Of a stretch of DNA of 64,000 nucleotides, positions 27,266-37,307 are shown piece after piece (the stretch's first letter is position 1; each line of letters starts with the position of its first letter). Below the pieces are notes generated by a model. That model was not told the origin of the DNA. It saw only the letters and a list, made by a program, of their open reading frames with translations, and did not search any database. The DNA comes from Saprospiraceae bacterium (GTDB lineage: Bacteria > Bacteroidota > Bacteroidia > Chitinophagales > Saprospiraceae): NCBI GenBank assembly GCA_021739645.1, contig JAIPBL010000018.1, forward strand, positions 1-64,000, written 5' to 3'. Both the position numbers and the translations under genes were made by a program.

Positions 27266-27997
27266 CTACAAATCCTTCAGGACAGAACTGATGCCGCCAT
27301 CCAGCAGAAAATTAGCTCCGTGAATAAATCCAGTGTTTTGCGAAGCAAGGAATAAAGCAAGTTTCGCCACATCATTTGGATAGCCAATTCGCCGCACAGG
27401 ATGCAATTTACGTAGCTCGTCAATCGCTTCATCATCGTGATTGAATCCTGCTCTTAGCATGTCCGTCTCAATGGCAGCTGGGCTAATTGAATTGACGCGG
27501 ACACGACCCGCTAAGTCAACTGCCATTGCCTTTGTCAAGCCGACCAAGGCGCTTTTTGATGTTGCGTAACTGATGAATTCGGGCTTAGTCAACTGCTGAT
27601 GAATGCTGGCAATGTTGATAATGCTTCCGTTGTTAGCCTCTAGCCGACTAAGAAATATTTTGCTTAAAAGCATCGGGCCAGTGAGGTTGACGTTCAGGGT
27701 CTCTTGCCAATCTTCAAGCTTGATATTTTCGAGTTTATCCAATTTTTGAACAGCTGCATTGTTCACCAACACATCCAAATTTGGCATAATTTCATCAAAA
27801 ATCTGCGTGAATTTGATGCGATAGCTTGCATCTTTCACGAATTGATTAATGTCGAAGTGCAGGAATCGGTCACAATGCCCGTTAAAATCTTCCCTCCTGT
27901 CCACGCCGAAAACGTAGTACCCACTTTCCCGAAAAGCCTTGGCCAAGGCTGCGCCAATACCGCCAAGCACACCTGTTATAAAAACGTTTTTTGTCAT
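27266..27997 (-). CDS. Short-chain dehydrogenase/reductase
   Basis: The ATG at 27997 gives 243 residues starting MTKNVFITGVLGGIGAALAKAF, the Rossmann motif (TGxxxGIG). NNAA lies near residue 82, with the catalytic Ser (IINIASIHQQ) and YATSK with Tyr and Lys near 150. The C-terminal INxxxP-like and GANFLLDGG segments are typical of classical SDRs. A TTG at 28012 overlapping the previous stop is a weaker alternative start. It lies directly after the D-hydroxyacid dehydrogenase gene and before the MptE-like gene; the three probably form an operon. Substrate unknown. Confidence 0.88.
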   Translation of the reverse strand: MTKNVFITGVLGGIGAALAKAFRESGYYVFGVDRREDFNGHCDRFLHFDINQFVKDASYRIKFTQIFDEIMPNLDVLVNNAAVQKLDKLENIKLEDWQETLNVNLTGPMLLSKIFLSRLEANNGSIINIASIHQQLTKPEFISYATSKSALVGLTKAMAVDLAGRVRVNSISPAAIETDMLRAGFNHDDEAIDELRKLHPVRRIGYPNDVAKLALFLASQNTGFIHGANFLLDGGISSVLKDL

Positions 27998-28008
27998 AAA
28001 AGCTGATT

Positions 28009-29025
28009 TCAATCCAATTTTAAGAAGCCAAACATGTACTTCATCGCTTGTTGGCTGGCCCGCCGCACAGCATCCAGAGTGTTTGAGCCATTATGCGTAC
28101 CAAAAATACAACGCTCAAAACTGCGCAAAGGTGAAGCCTCAGGAAGTGGTTCAGCATCAAAAACATCTAAAGCAGCACTATGGATTTTGCCTGAAACCAG
28201 GCCTCCTACCAAAGCAGTTTCATCAACAATACCTCCCCTAGAAACATTCACTACCCGAACACCATCTTTCATCTTGGAAATGGTATTTTCATTTATCAAA
28301 TGCTTTGTCTCCGCTGTAAGGGAGCAAGTCACAATTACAAAATCTGCCTCTTCAATTAAGGTGGGGAACCCATAAAATCGGTATTTCATCTCATCTTCAT
28401 CCGTCCGACTGGCGAAGGGGTCATAAACATTGACGTTTAACCCAAACACATCCAGCATCCTGGCGGTTGCTTTGCCGATGTCACCAAACCCAATCAATGC
28501 GGCAGTCTTCCCCATCAGCGAAATGCCAGCTGGCTTTGGCCATTGTCCGGCCCGAACACCACGGTCAATCAAAAAAGTTTGTCTCGCCAATCCGATTACA
28601 TAATGAACTGCCAAACTCCCCACCTCTTCACCAAACATCTGTGGCGTGTTGATGACTGGGATACCAAGTTTCTTGCAAGCAGCAAAATCAACATTGTCAA
28701 CTCCAACGCCCCATTTCACAGCGGCTTTGAGGTGGCCATTTTTGCCTGCCTGGAACACCCGCTCCGTTGCGGGGTCGTCCCCAATTATCCATCCATCAAC
28801 AGCTGGCAGGATGTCAATCAACTCAGCTTCCGTTAGGGTTTGGACTACATTGGGTGTTACAAGTTGGACTCCTTTCGATTCAAATGTGGGTCGAAATTCA
28901 TCAATGAGCCGAAGCATCGGCGGGCAGGTTACGAGAACTTTCAAGCGATTTCTGGTTTGAAATTTTAACAAAATTGAAGCGCAAAGTTGCTGGTTAATTT
29001 TGTTTTTTTGACCTGAAATTGCCAT
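28009..29025 (-). CDS. D-isomer-specific 2-hydroxyacid dehydrogenase (phosphoglycerate dehydrogenase-like)
   Basis: A 338-residue NAD-dependent dehydrogenase. The catalytic fold is KVLVTCPPML ... VKWGVGVDNVDFAACKKLGI, then the NAD motif GKTAALIGFGDIGKATARML, the Arg in VVNVSRGGIVDETAL, and a C-terminal EPLPEASPLRSF ... THNGSNT with the active-site His. It lacks the ACT domains of SerA. The first 27 residues look non-homologous, so a TTG start at 28944 (LKVLVTCPP) is plausible. It heads the three-gene cluster at 26423-29025 and may act on a sugar-derived hydroxyacid. Confidence 0.88.
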   Translation of the reverse strand: MAISGQKNKINQQLCASILLKFQTRNRLKVLVTCPPMLRLIDEFRPTFESKGVQLVTPNVVQTLTEAELIDILPAVDGWIIGDDPATERVFQAGKNGHLKAAVKWGVGVDNVDFAACKKLGIPVINTPQMFGEEVGSLAVHYVIGLARQTFLIDRGVRAGQWPKPAGISLMGKTAALIGFGDIGKATARMLDVFGLNVNVYDPFASRTDEDEMKYRFYGFPTLIEEADFVIVTCSLTAETKHLINENTISKMKDGVRVVNVSRGGIVDETALVGGLVSGKIHSAALDVFDAEPLPEASPLRSFERCIFGTHNGSNTLDAVRRASQQAMKYMFGFLKLD

Positions 29026-29105
29026 TGATTCAACTTGAACCCTAATTTATTGGCCAATTCGTTACATTCGCTCCCCAAATCAATTTGTTTAAAACTACAC
29101 TTTCG

Positions 29106-30686
29106 ATGCTACTAAAAAATACCTGCATTTCCATTATTACTTTTATTTCAAGTTTGGCTATCGGGCAAAATGCCCTAAACGTTGAACTGCTTGGGCAGGT
29201 AAACAGGGGCGATGTCCGGTATTCAGGCTCTTGGGCTTACATCGCACCAGATGACACCGAATATGCTTTAATCGGCGCAAAAAGTGGCACTGCTGCCTAT
29301 TGCATAAGCGATAATTGCACCGTTGACGAACTAGGATTCGTGCTTGGCCCTGTTACAAATTGGCGGGAAATTACTGTCATTGGCTCCTACGCTTTTGTTG
29401 TCACCGATGTTCAAGGCACCGGGCATGGGATGCAAGTGATTGACCTCAGCTTTTTACCCGACAGTTTGCACCTTGTCACCAATTACACGTCCACATTTAC
29501 AACTGGTCATATCATTCAAAAGGCAATTGATAGCGATGAGCCGTTTGTTTACGTGATGGGGACAAGTACTACTCAAGGCGTGCATATCCTCGAAATTTCT
29601 GACCCTGAAACACCTGTGGAAGTTGGGATTTATGCCCCTGGCTATTATATCCATGATGCGCATGTTCGTGGCAATTTGATGTTTGCAGCAGCTTTTTACG
29701 ATACAAAAATTGACATCGTTGACATTTCGGACAAAACAAACCCTGTTTTGGTGGGGACTATTACTTACGATGGGAAAAACACGCACAGCTCATCAACTTC
29801 GGAAGACGGTCGTTTTCTAATCGTAGCTGACGAACAGGATGGCTATCCGGCACGTGTGTTCAACATCGAAGATGTCACAAACGCTTACGAAGTTGCCCAG
29901 TACACCGCCAATGCTGCCAGCCTAGTACACAATCCCTACGTTAAAGGGGATTTTTGCTTTGTTTCACACAATACCGAAGGGATGAGAGTGCTTGACATCG
30001 CCGACCCAACCGTGCCGGTAGAAGTAGGATTCTATGATACTTGGACTGGTCAAAGTGGAGGTTTTAATGGGCTATGGTCTGCTTGCCCGTATTTTCCTTC
30101 TGGTAAAATCATTGGCGGAAATCGGACGGACGGACTTTATGTTTGGTCATTCAACAACACCAAGGCTGCAAGAATCTATGGCATTGTGATAGACAGCTTG
30201 ACTGGTGCACCACTTTTCAACGCTACCGTAGAAATTCTAGAATTGCAGGATACCTTGGACTCCGGCCTTACCGGCTATTTCAAAAAAGGCATGCTTGAGG
30301 GCGATTACACCTTAGTAATTGGTAAGGAAAACTATTTGCCAAAAACCAATGAAATCAGCCTTTCGCAGAGTGACAGTGTGTTTTTTGAAGTTAAATTAGT
30401 GCCGGAAAATTATTCCAACACTTTGATTGCCAAACCTGCCCCCCAAAAGGTTTCAGTATTTCCAAACCCTTCCAATGGACAATTCATCCTGGATTTGACC
30501 AGCATTGAAAATGCCGAAAAACTGAAAATTTATGCTGAATCAGGGGAGTTAATTTATGAAAACAAAATTTTAGGAGGCCAGTTAGTATCCTTGAATTTGG
30601 AGAATAAAAATGGTGGTTTTATGCAAATTGCAATTTATGACCACGAAGCCACGTTAATTGCAACTGCCAGATATTCAACATTTTAG
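29106..30686 (+). CDS. Secreted LVIVD-repeat (choice-of-anchor B) protein with T9SS type A sorting domain
   Basis: The ATG at 29106 gives 526 residues with a signal peptide (LLKNTCISIITFISSLAIGQ); the TTG at 29085 adds seven residues. Residues about 25-360 contain LVIVD-type beta-propeller repeats (VHILEISDPETPVEVGIY, IDIVDISDKTNPVLVGTI, MRVLDIADPTVPVEVGFY). A carboxypeptidase-regulatory-like domain follows (IYGIVIDSLTGAPLFNATVEI, about 360-430), then a T9SS type A sorting domain (VFPNPSNGQFILDL). It should be displayed on the surface; its ligand is unknown. It is followed 43 bp later by the TPR-CHAT gene. Confidence 0.85.
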   Translation: MLLKNTCISIITFISSLAIGQNALNVELLGQVNRGDVRYSGSWAYIAPDDTEYALIGAKSGTAAYCISDNCTVDELGFVLGPVTNWREITVIGSYAFVVTDVQGTGHGMQVIDLSFLPDSLHLVTNYTSTFTTGHIIQKAIDSDEPFVYVMGTSTTQGVHILEISDPETPVEVGIYAPGYYIHDAHVRGNLMFAAAFYDTKIDIVDISDKTNPVLVGTITYDGKNTHSSSTSEDGRFLIVADEQDGYPARVFNIEDVTNAYEVAQYTANAASLVHNPYVKGDFCFVSHNTEGMRVLDIADPTVPVEVGFYDTWTGQSGGFNGLWSACPYFPSGKIIGGNRTDGLYVWSFNNTKAARIYGIVIDSLTGAPLFNATVEILELQDTLDSGLTGYFKKGMLEGDYTLVIGKENYLPKTNEISLSQSDSVFFEVKLVPENYSNTLIAKPAPQKVSVFPNPSNGQFILDLTSIENAEKLKIYAESGELIYENKILGGQLVSLNLENKNGGFMQIAIYDHEATLIATARYSTF

Positions 30687-30729
30687 ACTATAATTGACTA
30701 CTGAACAACATACTTGTCTCGGGAAAAAC

Positions 30730-33700
30730 ATGAGATTTGCGCTTACTATTCTGTTTCTATTGATGGTGGCCCACCTAATGCTAGGTCAAGGCAACGAGCT
30801 CGCTTTGGCCAAAAAGTACGAAGTTATTGCAGATAGCCTCAGCCAAATCCCAAACAACAGCAAGGCTATTCTTTATCGAAAAAAAGCTTTGAATATTTAC
30901 CAAAACCAAAGGCCTGTCCCGTTTGAGAAGATTGCCTCAACTTACAGAGCTATCGGTATTTATTACAGGAGGGATGGCAAGTTCAATGACGGCGAATTCA
31001 ATCTGAAAAGGGCGGTGGAAGTGGCAGAAAAGCACCTCTACCCCACTCACCCGGAAATCGCTCGAACCTATAATAGCTACGGAATTTATCTTTTGACCAT
31101 CGGAAAATATGAATCAGCACTCGGGTTTCTCAATAAAAGCCTGGCTATTAACCGGAGCTTGGATTTGCCAGGTGTAGCCGATAACCTCAACAATATCGGC
31201 ATCATCCATGAAAACTTGGGCGACTACACGGCAGCCTTTGAACACTACAAACAGGCCCTAAACTACAACCGTTACAGGCAGGGCCTCTTTACAGTCGCGA
31301 CAGCAAATAACTACATTAATCTCGGAACCGCTTGCTTGAGGTTGGACCGGTATGAAGAAGCAAAATCCTATTTCGATACGGCTTTACTGATTTACGATAA
31401 AAAATTGGTTGCAAACCACCCAGAATTTGCGGCACTCTACAACAATCTTGGTGCGGTGGCAAACTGGCGTGGTGACTATCGAACGGCTATCGAAAATTTT
31501 GAGAAAGCCCTTAAAATTAGTGAAAAAAACTTAGGAGAGAACCATCCTGATGTCGCTAATATTTACGCCAACACGGGCATTTTATTACTCAATCGTGGAG
31601 ACATCACGAAAGCATTGGCTTTTTTCAAAAAAGCTTATGACATTAGGATTCGATTTTTTGGACAAAAAAATCATCTTGTCGCACGCACCTGCAACTACCT
31701 CGGCGACTGCTATTTGCAAAAAAAAGACAACGACAGTGCCTATGAATGGTACAACAAAGCTATTTTGATATTTGAAGGACTGCCAATTGGTGACCCCTCC
31801 GATTTTGCCGAGTATAAAAACGACTTGGGGTACTATTTTGAAAAAATGGGCAATTTCCAGTCAGCCCTTCAATATTACAACGAGGCGTTGAATGTGGTCC
31901 GCAAGCAGCCAGGGAAGCAAGATTTGGATGTGGCCAATTCGATTGCGAGAATTGGGAATTTGCTATTGTCTAAATCAAGTTTCAAGGAAGCCAGACAGCA
32001 TTTCTTGCAGGCACTTGGAATTACAAAGCGGTTTCTTGGGGACAAACATCCAGATGTAGCACAGATTTACGGGAAACTTGCCCTGTCCAGTGTTAACGAT
32101 GCTCGCCTGTCCCTTGCTTACTGCGATTCCGCAATGATGGCTATCAATTATACCAAGGCCAATAGTTTCAACTTTGAAACGGTTAGCTCGCCTTTGGCCC
32201 TGCTTGACATTTTGGAGAAAAAAGGGAAATTGTTGCAAAGTTTCTACGTTCAGCAAAAGCAGCGAAAATGGCTAGATGATGCGGATACGACCTATGCAAC
32301 CGGGATGCAACTCATTGACTTTGTGAAGATTACGCTGGAAGAACCAGGTTCTAGGCAGGCTTTGCTTGACAATTATTTTCTGATTTATGAAAACGCAATC
32401 GCTGTCAAATGTGAGTTGAAAAACTTGAGCAGCGACAAGCGGTTTTGGCACGAGGCATTCGAGATTTCAGAACGAAGCAACGCTACTTTGTTGTTGGAGG
32501 CGCTCCAATCCGTTCACGCTGGCCGCTTCTCTGAAATACCGGACAGTTTGCTGAGTGAAGAGTATGCCTCCAAAATCGACTTGGCGTTTTTGGAAAAACA
32601 AGTATTCGAAGAGCAACTGAAAGGAGCAGATGCAAACCAGCAGAAATTGCTGGAAATGAACAGTCATATTTTCTCCCTACAACAAAAATATGCTCGCTTG
32701 ATGGACGGGCTGCGAAGAGATTACCCCCGTTACTTCAAATTAAAATACGCACCTGAGGTCGTCACGGTGCCTGAGATTCAAAAAAAGTTGCTCCGGCCAA
32801 GTGAAAATATGGTGGGCTACTTTGTAGGGGAAGAAAACATTTTTGCTTTCGTAATCAGCGAAGACAAATTTGAAGTCGTAACGATTCCCAAGGAGTTTCC
32901 CCTTGAATCGTGGGTCGAGGAGTTCAGAAACAGCATCTTCCAATACAATCCAGCAAGCAAGGATGTAGAATATCTGAGCCAGAAATATGTAAACCTTGGC
33001 TATGAACTTTACGAGCTTCTTTTTCAGCCTATCCGTTCGCACTTGACTGGAAATCAAGTGGTTATCTTACCTGGCGGCGTCTTGGGATACTTACCTTTCG
33101 ATGCGCTGCTGGCTACGCCACCAGATGAATATGGTAGTTTTGACACCCATGATTATCTGATAAAACAGTATCAATTCAGCTATAGCTACTCCGCTACGTT
33201 GCATAAGGAAATGGTAGGACGGAACGTTGGCTGGAGAAAGGGGGGCTTTGTCGGTTTTGCACCCTCCTATGGTGGCGACTCGCTTAATCTGCGGCGAAAC
33301 GACCCGTGGCGTGCCGTACTTGGGAACCTGAAGTTCAACAAGCCCGAAGTCGTGAATATCCAGCAGATTATGGGTGGTAAAATCTACCTCGACTCAGCTG
33401 CAACGGAGCAGAATTTCATGCGCTTTGCACCCGATGCTGGTATCCTCCATCTGGCAGTACACGCCAAATCCAACGACGAGCATGGGGAATATTCGTATTT
33501 GGCCTTTTTTCAAACCATTGACTCAGTCGAGAACGAGCTTGTTTTTGTGAAAGACCTTTATTCCATGCGCATCAATGCAGCCTTGGTGGTTTTAAGTGCA
33601 TGTGAAACGGGCATCGGCGAGTTGCAACGTGGGGAAGGAATCGTCAGTTTAGCGAGGGGCTTTTCCTATGCCGGGGCAGCTAGTATCGTAACGACGCTTT

Positions 33701-34011
33701 GGAGCGTTGACGATTTTGCATCTTCTGAAATCATGGAGTTTTTTTACCTGAACCTTAAAGCTGGAAACTCAAAAGACGAGGCGTTGCGTCAGGCAAAATT
33801 GACTTTTTTGAATAAAAAGAAAGGCTCCAACGCTTCTCACCCACTCTATTGGGCTGCCTTTATACCTGTCGGCGATATGACACCAATTAAAGAAAACCAG
33901 CTGCTATTTTGGGTGGTTGGGGGAATAGCAGGGCTAGGGTTATTGCTGGGCTTTCAAATTTTTAGGCGAAAAAAGAGGCGACTTAAAGCTTCATCAACTT
34001 TTTCGTTCTGA
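30730..34011 (+). CDS. TPR-CHAT protein, exported, with C-terminal membrane anchor
   Basis: The ATG at 30730 (1093 residues) places a signal peptide first (MRFALTILFLLMVAHLMLGQ); the open frame begins at a TTG at 30694. Residues about 60-480 hold roughly ten TPR units (ALYNNLGAVANWRGDYRTAIENFEKAL). Residues about 760-1050 form the CHAT domain, a caspase/separase-like peptidase fold, with His911 (LHLAVHAKS) and Cys958 (LSACETG) as the expected catalytic dyad. A membrane segment near 1060-1080 followed by RRKKRR anchors it in the inner membrane. Thus a periplasmic protease-like protein. Its 3' end overlaps the convergent PKD gene by 29 bp. Confidence 0.87.
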   Translation: MRFALTILFLLMVAHLMLGQGNELALAKKYEVIADSLSQIPNNSKAILYRKKALNIYQNQRPVPFEKIASTYRAIGIYYRRDGKFNDGEFNLKRAVEVAEKHLYPTHPEIARTYNSYGIYLLTIGKYESALGFLNKSLAINRSLDLPGVADNLNNIGIIHENLGDYTAAFEHYKQALNYNRYRQGLFTVATANNYINLGTACLRLDRYEEAKSYFDTALLIYDKKLVANHPEFAALYNNLGAVANWRGDYRTAIENFEKALKISEKNLGENHPDVANIYANTGILLLNRGDITKALAFFKKAYDIRIRFFGQKNHLVARTCNYLGDCYLQKKDNDSAYEWYNKAILIFEGLPIGDPSDFAEYKNDLGYYFEKMGNFQSALQYYNEALNVVRKQPGKQDLDVANSIARIGNLLLSKSSFKEARQHFLQALGITKRFLGDKHPDVAQIYGKLALSSVNDARLSLAYCDSAMMAINYTKANSFNFETVSSPLALLDILEKKGKLLQSFYVQQKQRKWLDDADTTYATGMQLIDFVKITLEEPGSRQALLDNYFLIYENAIAVKCELKNLSSDKRFWHEAFEISERSNATLLLEALQSVHAGRFSEIPDSLLSEEYASKIDLAFLEKQVFEEQLKGADANQQKLLEMNSHIFSLQQKYARLMDGLRRDYPRYFKLKYAPEVVTVPEIQKKLLRPSENMVGYFVGEENIFAFVISEDKFEVVTIPKEFPLESWVEEFRNSIFQYNPASKDVEYLSQKYVNLGYELYELLFQPIRSHLTGNQVVILPGGVLGYLPFDALLATPPDEYGSFDTHDYLIKQYQFSYSYSATLHKEMVGRNVGWRKGGFVGFAPSYGGDSLNLRRNDPWRAVLGNLKFNKPEVVNIQQIMGGKIYLDSAATEQNFMRFAPDAGILHLAVHAKSNDEHGEYSYLAFFQTIDSVENELVFVKDLYSMRINAALVVLSACETGIGELQRGEGIVSLARGFSYAGAASIVTTLWSVDDFASSEIMEFFYLNLKAGNSKDEALRQAKLTFLNKKKGSNASHPLYWAAFIPVGDMTPIKENQLLFWVVGGIAGLGLLLGFQIFRRKKRRLKASSTFSF

Positions 34012-37000
34012 TAAAACCCTCACTTGAAACTTCCACAAAATATAAGCCAGCTGGATAGTCAGCAAAGCTTAATTTAACGGTATCATTCTGAATATCAAAC
34101 GATTGCAGTTGCCTTCCCAAGGAATCGAGCAATCGTATTTTAATAGGTTGGTGCTTCGAACGGCCTAAATTGACAATACAAAAACCAGCCGTTGGATTTG
34201 GGAAAATTGCTATTTCAATCGGTTGCCCTGGTTCTTTCGTGGCCGAAGGCTCAATAAAAACTTGATTTGAAATAGCACTTCCACAGTTTAGTGTCGAAGT
34301 AGTTAGCTCCACATCGAAAACCCCAGCAATGGTGTATTCATGTACTGGGTTCACCCCAGAACTGGTATTTCCATCCCCAAAATCCCAGTGGTAATAAGTG
34401 CCACCTACGCTCGAATTATTAAAATAAACGATTTGGCCATCCTGCAAAAAATCAAAATTTGCGATTGGGGTCAAATAAACCTTTACGTAGTCAGGTTGGC
34501 TAATTGCATGCGACCCAAATGGGCTTGTGGTAGTTAAATTCACTTGGTACAGTCCAGGTTGGTCATAAGTTACAACCGGATTTTCCTCGTTAGAAAATGC
34601 TGGTGTTCCGCCCGGAAATTCCCAAGAATAACCACTTAAATTGCTCCCAGAGGATTGGTTTTGAAAATGCACCGTCATCGGGTTACAACCAGTGGTGAAG
34701 TCAGCCATGAAATTTGCCAGCGGAAGCGAGCCTGTTGGTACAGTTAAAGTGATGGTGACTTGCCCGCAGTCATTAAAGGCAGTCAAACTCACTTGGAACA
34801 GTCCCTGCATATCAAAGGTGTGGATTGGGTTCTCCTCATCAGAAGTCACCCCGTCACCAAAATCCCAAAGAAATCCATTGTTCCCATTTAGGCTCAAATT
34901 ATCGAAACTAACAGTCAGGTTTGCAACTGAAAAACCGAAGTTTGCCACTGGCGGCCCTCCAATTTCAATAACTTGGCTCAAGCTGAATGTATCGCTCCCT
35001 ACGGAGTTAAAGGCGATTAAAGTGACATCAAAAATTCCAGCTTGGTTATATGTGACCATCGGAGTTGTACCGATAAATGTGCTGGGTGTGCCACCTGGCA
35101 AAATCCATTCAAAACTTTCTGCATTGCTGGACGATAGGTTGGTGAACGTCACCGTTTGCGGAGCACAAAATCCAGCGTTTTGAAAAGAAAAATCAGCAGT
35201 TGGGAGGACTGCAACATTTAAATTGATTGTTAATTCATCATCACCACAAGGCCCAGTGGCTACCAATGTCACCGTATAGTCCCCAAAATCTGAGTAGGTG
35301 TGGGTTGGATTTGGTTCAATGCTAGTATTTCCATCTCCAAAATCCCAAAGGAAGGAAGTCGAGTTAGCAGAATTGTTCTGAAATTCATAGCTCCCATTTC
35401 CGATAGGAACAATATCGAATGCAGCAGCAGGCAATCCCGTCAAGACAAGACTAACTTCATCAGAATAAAAGTCGGCAATACAGGGACTCGACACCAGGCA
35501 TCGGTACTGAAACCCATCCATTGCTGGAACGACGTTGAAAATTGTCAGTTCATGAGAAAGCGCCCCGGCGTAATTGGGACCAATCGGGACGTTTCCCCAA
35601 CCAGCGCCTGAATTTAATTGCCATTGGTATTCAAGGTAATTGCCTTGAACCTGAAAGGTAATGTCAACTTGAAGCCCTACACAGGCAAAAACATCGGTAG
35701 GTTGCTGGAGAATTTCTATTTGTTGAATTTCATTCTGGGCAGTTGGAATTGCACTTAAATTGGATTGCAGTCCTATCTCGCCTTCCTCAGCTCCATTTGA
35801 AGGCCCGTTGCATTGGCCGGAAGCCACGGTATTGACACCAGGTGGGCCTCCATCCAAATTCACTTGAGCAAAATTATTGGTATTTGCAAGCAGGCGTCCA
35901 CCACTGCCACCCCCACCTGCGCCATTGCACCGGTCGGAATTATTGATCACATCGCCGCCACCGCCACCTTTTGCTTCAATGGAAAGTACTCCCAGAATTG
36001 AATTCGTTTTTAGTAAAATAGTGCCGCCAGCACCGCCACCTCCTGCTCCATCTCCATGTGCAATTGGCGGTTTCATCCCATTGGCAAGTATTGAAAAGCC
36101 GTTGGCCTCGATTGTTTGTGCAATTATTATGGCTATGCCTCCACCATTTGCACCAGAACTCCCAGCCCCAGTGTCATCAAAATGACCGGCTCCACCACCA
36201 CCACCAAGAAAAATACGTCCCGCTTGTATTGGGCAAGCCTTTCCTCCTCTCCCTGGGTAATCACCATCACAGCCGAAGCCTCCGACACTCTGCTTTCCAC
36301 CAATACCGCCATCAACAATATTCCCGCCACCGCCGCCACCGCTGTTGTGGTCGTTTCCGCCGCCGCCGCCATTTGCTTGAGCGCCTCTCCCGTGTTCTTT
36401 GTCTTGTACTAGATTGGCAATGCCTTCTCCTTTTGGGGAGCCCCTCCAGTTGGTGGTCGAGTAAGAAAACGCATCAGCGTTGGTAAAAAAAGAGCAATCG
36501 CTCACCACTTCAACCTGTTGGGCGCCTCTAAATCCCGTGCCGCTCACATCAATCGAGGCTTGGAGGTTTAAATTCGTTGCTTCCAAAATCAGCACCCCAC
36601 CAGTACTGCCGTCCCAGGGTTTTGCCTTTACCTCCCCTACCGCATCAACATTGGCATATTCCGGCACAGTAACCAATTGAACTGAAGACGCTGGGCCATA
36701 AAAATGAAGCAGTTCATTTTTCAAATAAATATCGTTGCCCAGAACAGACAAAACTTCATTTATTTCATAGAAGCCGGCACTGCCAACATCGTCAATGTTC
36801 CCGAAACTACCAGAATTTGAGGTGTTGATGTTAGCTCCTTTCATTTGTATCACCAATACTTTTCCACCTGGACCGAAAAACGAGCCATCCGAAACGGTCA
36901 ATTTTGCCTCGCAAGGCTCAATTGCTGTCACCTTGGCATATTGGTTGATGATGCCAAAAATCTGGGATTGCGAAAAAATGGGAAGGGTAATAAAGGTCAG

Positions 37001-37027
37001 AAGTAACGTCCAGATGTAAGTGTTCAT
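33983..37027 (-). CDS. Large secreted PKD-repeat protein with T9SS type A sorting domain
   Basis: The ATG at 37027 gives 1014 residues with a signal peptide (MNTYIWTLLLTFITLPIFSQ). Residues about 30-180 form a beta-rich domain. Residues about 200-400 are very Gly-rich (runs of GGGG with Asn and Asp). An Ig-like domain follows (about 440-525), then five PKD domains, several with the WDFGDG motif (FLWDFGDGNTS, YHWDFGDGNTS), and finally a T9SS type A sorting domain (IFPNPTAGFCIVNLG). Likely a surface adhesin or matrix protein. The Gly-rich part generates spurious open frames on the other strand. Confidence 0.88.
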   Translation of the reverse strand: MNTYIWTLLLTFITLPIFSQSQIFGIINQYAKVTAIEPCEAKLTVSDGSFFGPGGKVLVIQMKGANINTSNSGSFGNIDDVGSAGFYEINEVLSVLGNDIYLKNELLHFYGPASSVQLVTVPEYANVDAVGEVKAKPWDGSTGGVLILEATNLNLQASIDVSGTGFRGAQQVEVVSDCSFFTNADAFSYSTTNWRGSPKGEGIANLVQDKEHGRGAQANGGGGGNDHNSGGGGGGNIVDGGIGGKQSVGGFGCDGDYPGRGGKACPIQAGRIFLGGGGGAGHFDDTGAGSSGANGGGIAIIIAQTIEANGFSILANGMKPPIAHGDGAGGGGAGGTILLKTNSILGVLSIEAKGGGGGDVINNSDRCNGAGGGGSGGRLLANTNNFAQVNLDGGPPGVNTVASGQCNGPSNGAEEGEIGLQSNLSAIPTAQNEIQQIEILQQPTDVFACVGLQVDITFQVQGNYLEYQWQLNSGAGWGNVPIGPNYAGALSHELTIFNVVPAMDGFQYRCLVSSPCIADFYSDEVSLVLTGLPAAAFDIVPIGNGSYEFQNNSANSTSFLWDFGDGNTSIEPNPTHTYSDFGDYTVTLVATGPCGDDELTINLNVAVLPTADFSFQNAGFCAPQTVTFTNLSSSNAESFEWILPGGTPSTFIGTTPMVTYNQAGIFDVTLIAFNSVGSDTFSLSQVIEIGGPPVANFGFSVANLTVSFDNLSLNGNNGFLWDFGDGVTSDEENPIHTFDMQGLFQVSLTAFNDCGQVTITLTVPTGSLPLANFMADFTTGCNPMTVHFQNQSSGSNLSGYSWEFPGGTPAFSNEENPVVTYDQPGLYQVNLTTTSPFGSHAISQPDYVKVYLTPIANFDFLQDGQIVYFNNSSVGGTYYHWDFGDGNTSSGVNPVHEYTIAGVFDVELTTSTLNCGSAISNQVFIEPSATKEPGQPIEIAIFPNPTAGFCIVNLGRSKHQPIKIRLLDSLGRQLQSFDIQNDTVKLSFADYPAGLYFVEVSSEGFIRTKKLMKL

Positions 37028-37157
37028 TGGTAAAATGGTTGAGTTTGATAGGGGTGTTCTCACAACGTGGTTGCAATTTTCGACTAAAAATGGCAGTAAT
37101 TCAAGGTTTGAACAGAATTAATTAAAGAATAAGGCGAAATTTCAAACTAAAATAAAC

Positions 37158-37307
37158 TACTTTTGCGCCCGCTAAAGCCCACCGCCTGCTTGTCAGGGTA
37201 AGTGGGGATGGTGAAATCGAGGAGATTTACTGGGAGGTATTTTGAAAATGAAAATATCGCTTTTCAAGAACAACTCATAGAATCCTCATTATCAAACATT
37301 TAAAAAA
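37158..37307 (+). promoter_or_regulatory. rpsP promoter -7 box and long 5' leader
   Basis: TACTTTTG (37158-37165) fits the -7 consensus, and would give a leader of about 135 nt before rpsP. The leader contains a small hairpin (CCTG CTTGT CAGG) and G-rich segments. Long structured leaders before ribosomal protein genes often mediate feedback control, but I cannot show a conserved fold here. Confidence 0.35.

Noticed and set aside
35877-36486. Open frames opposite the PKD adhesin, rich in His, Pro or Ser
   Set aside because: They are shadows of the Gly-rich coding region on the minus strand.
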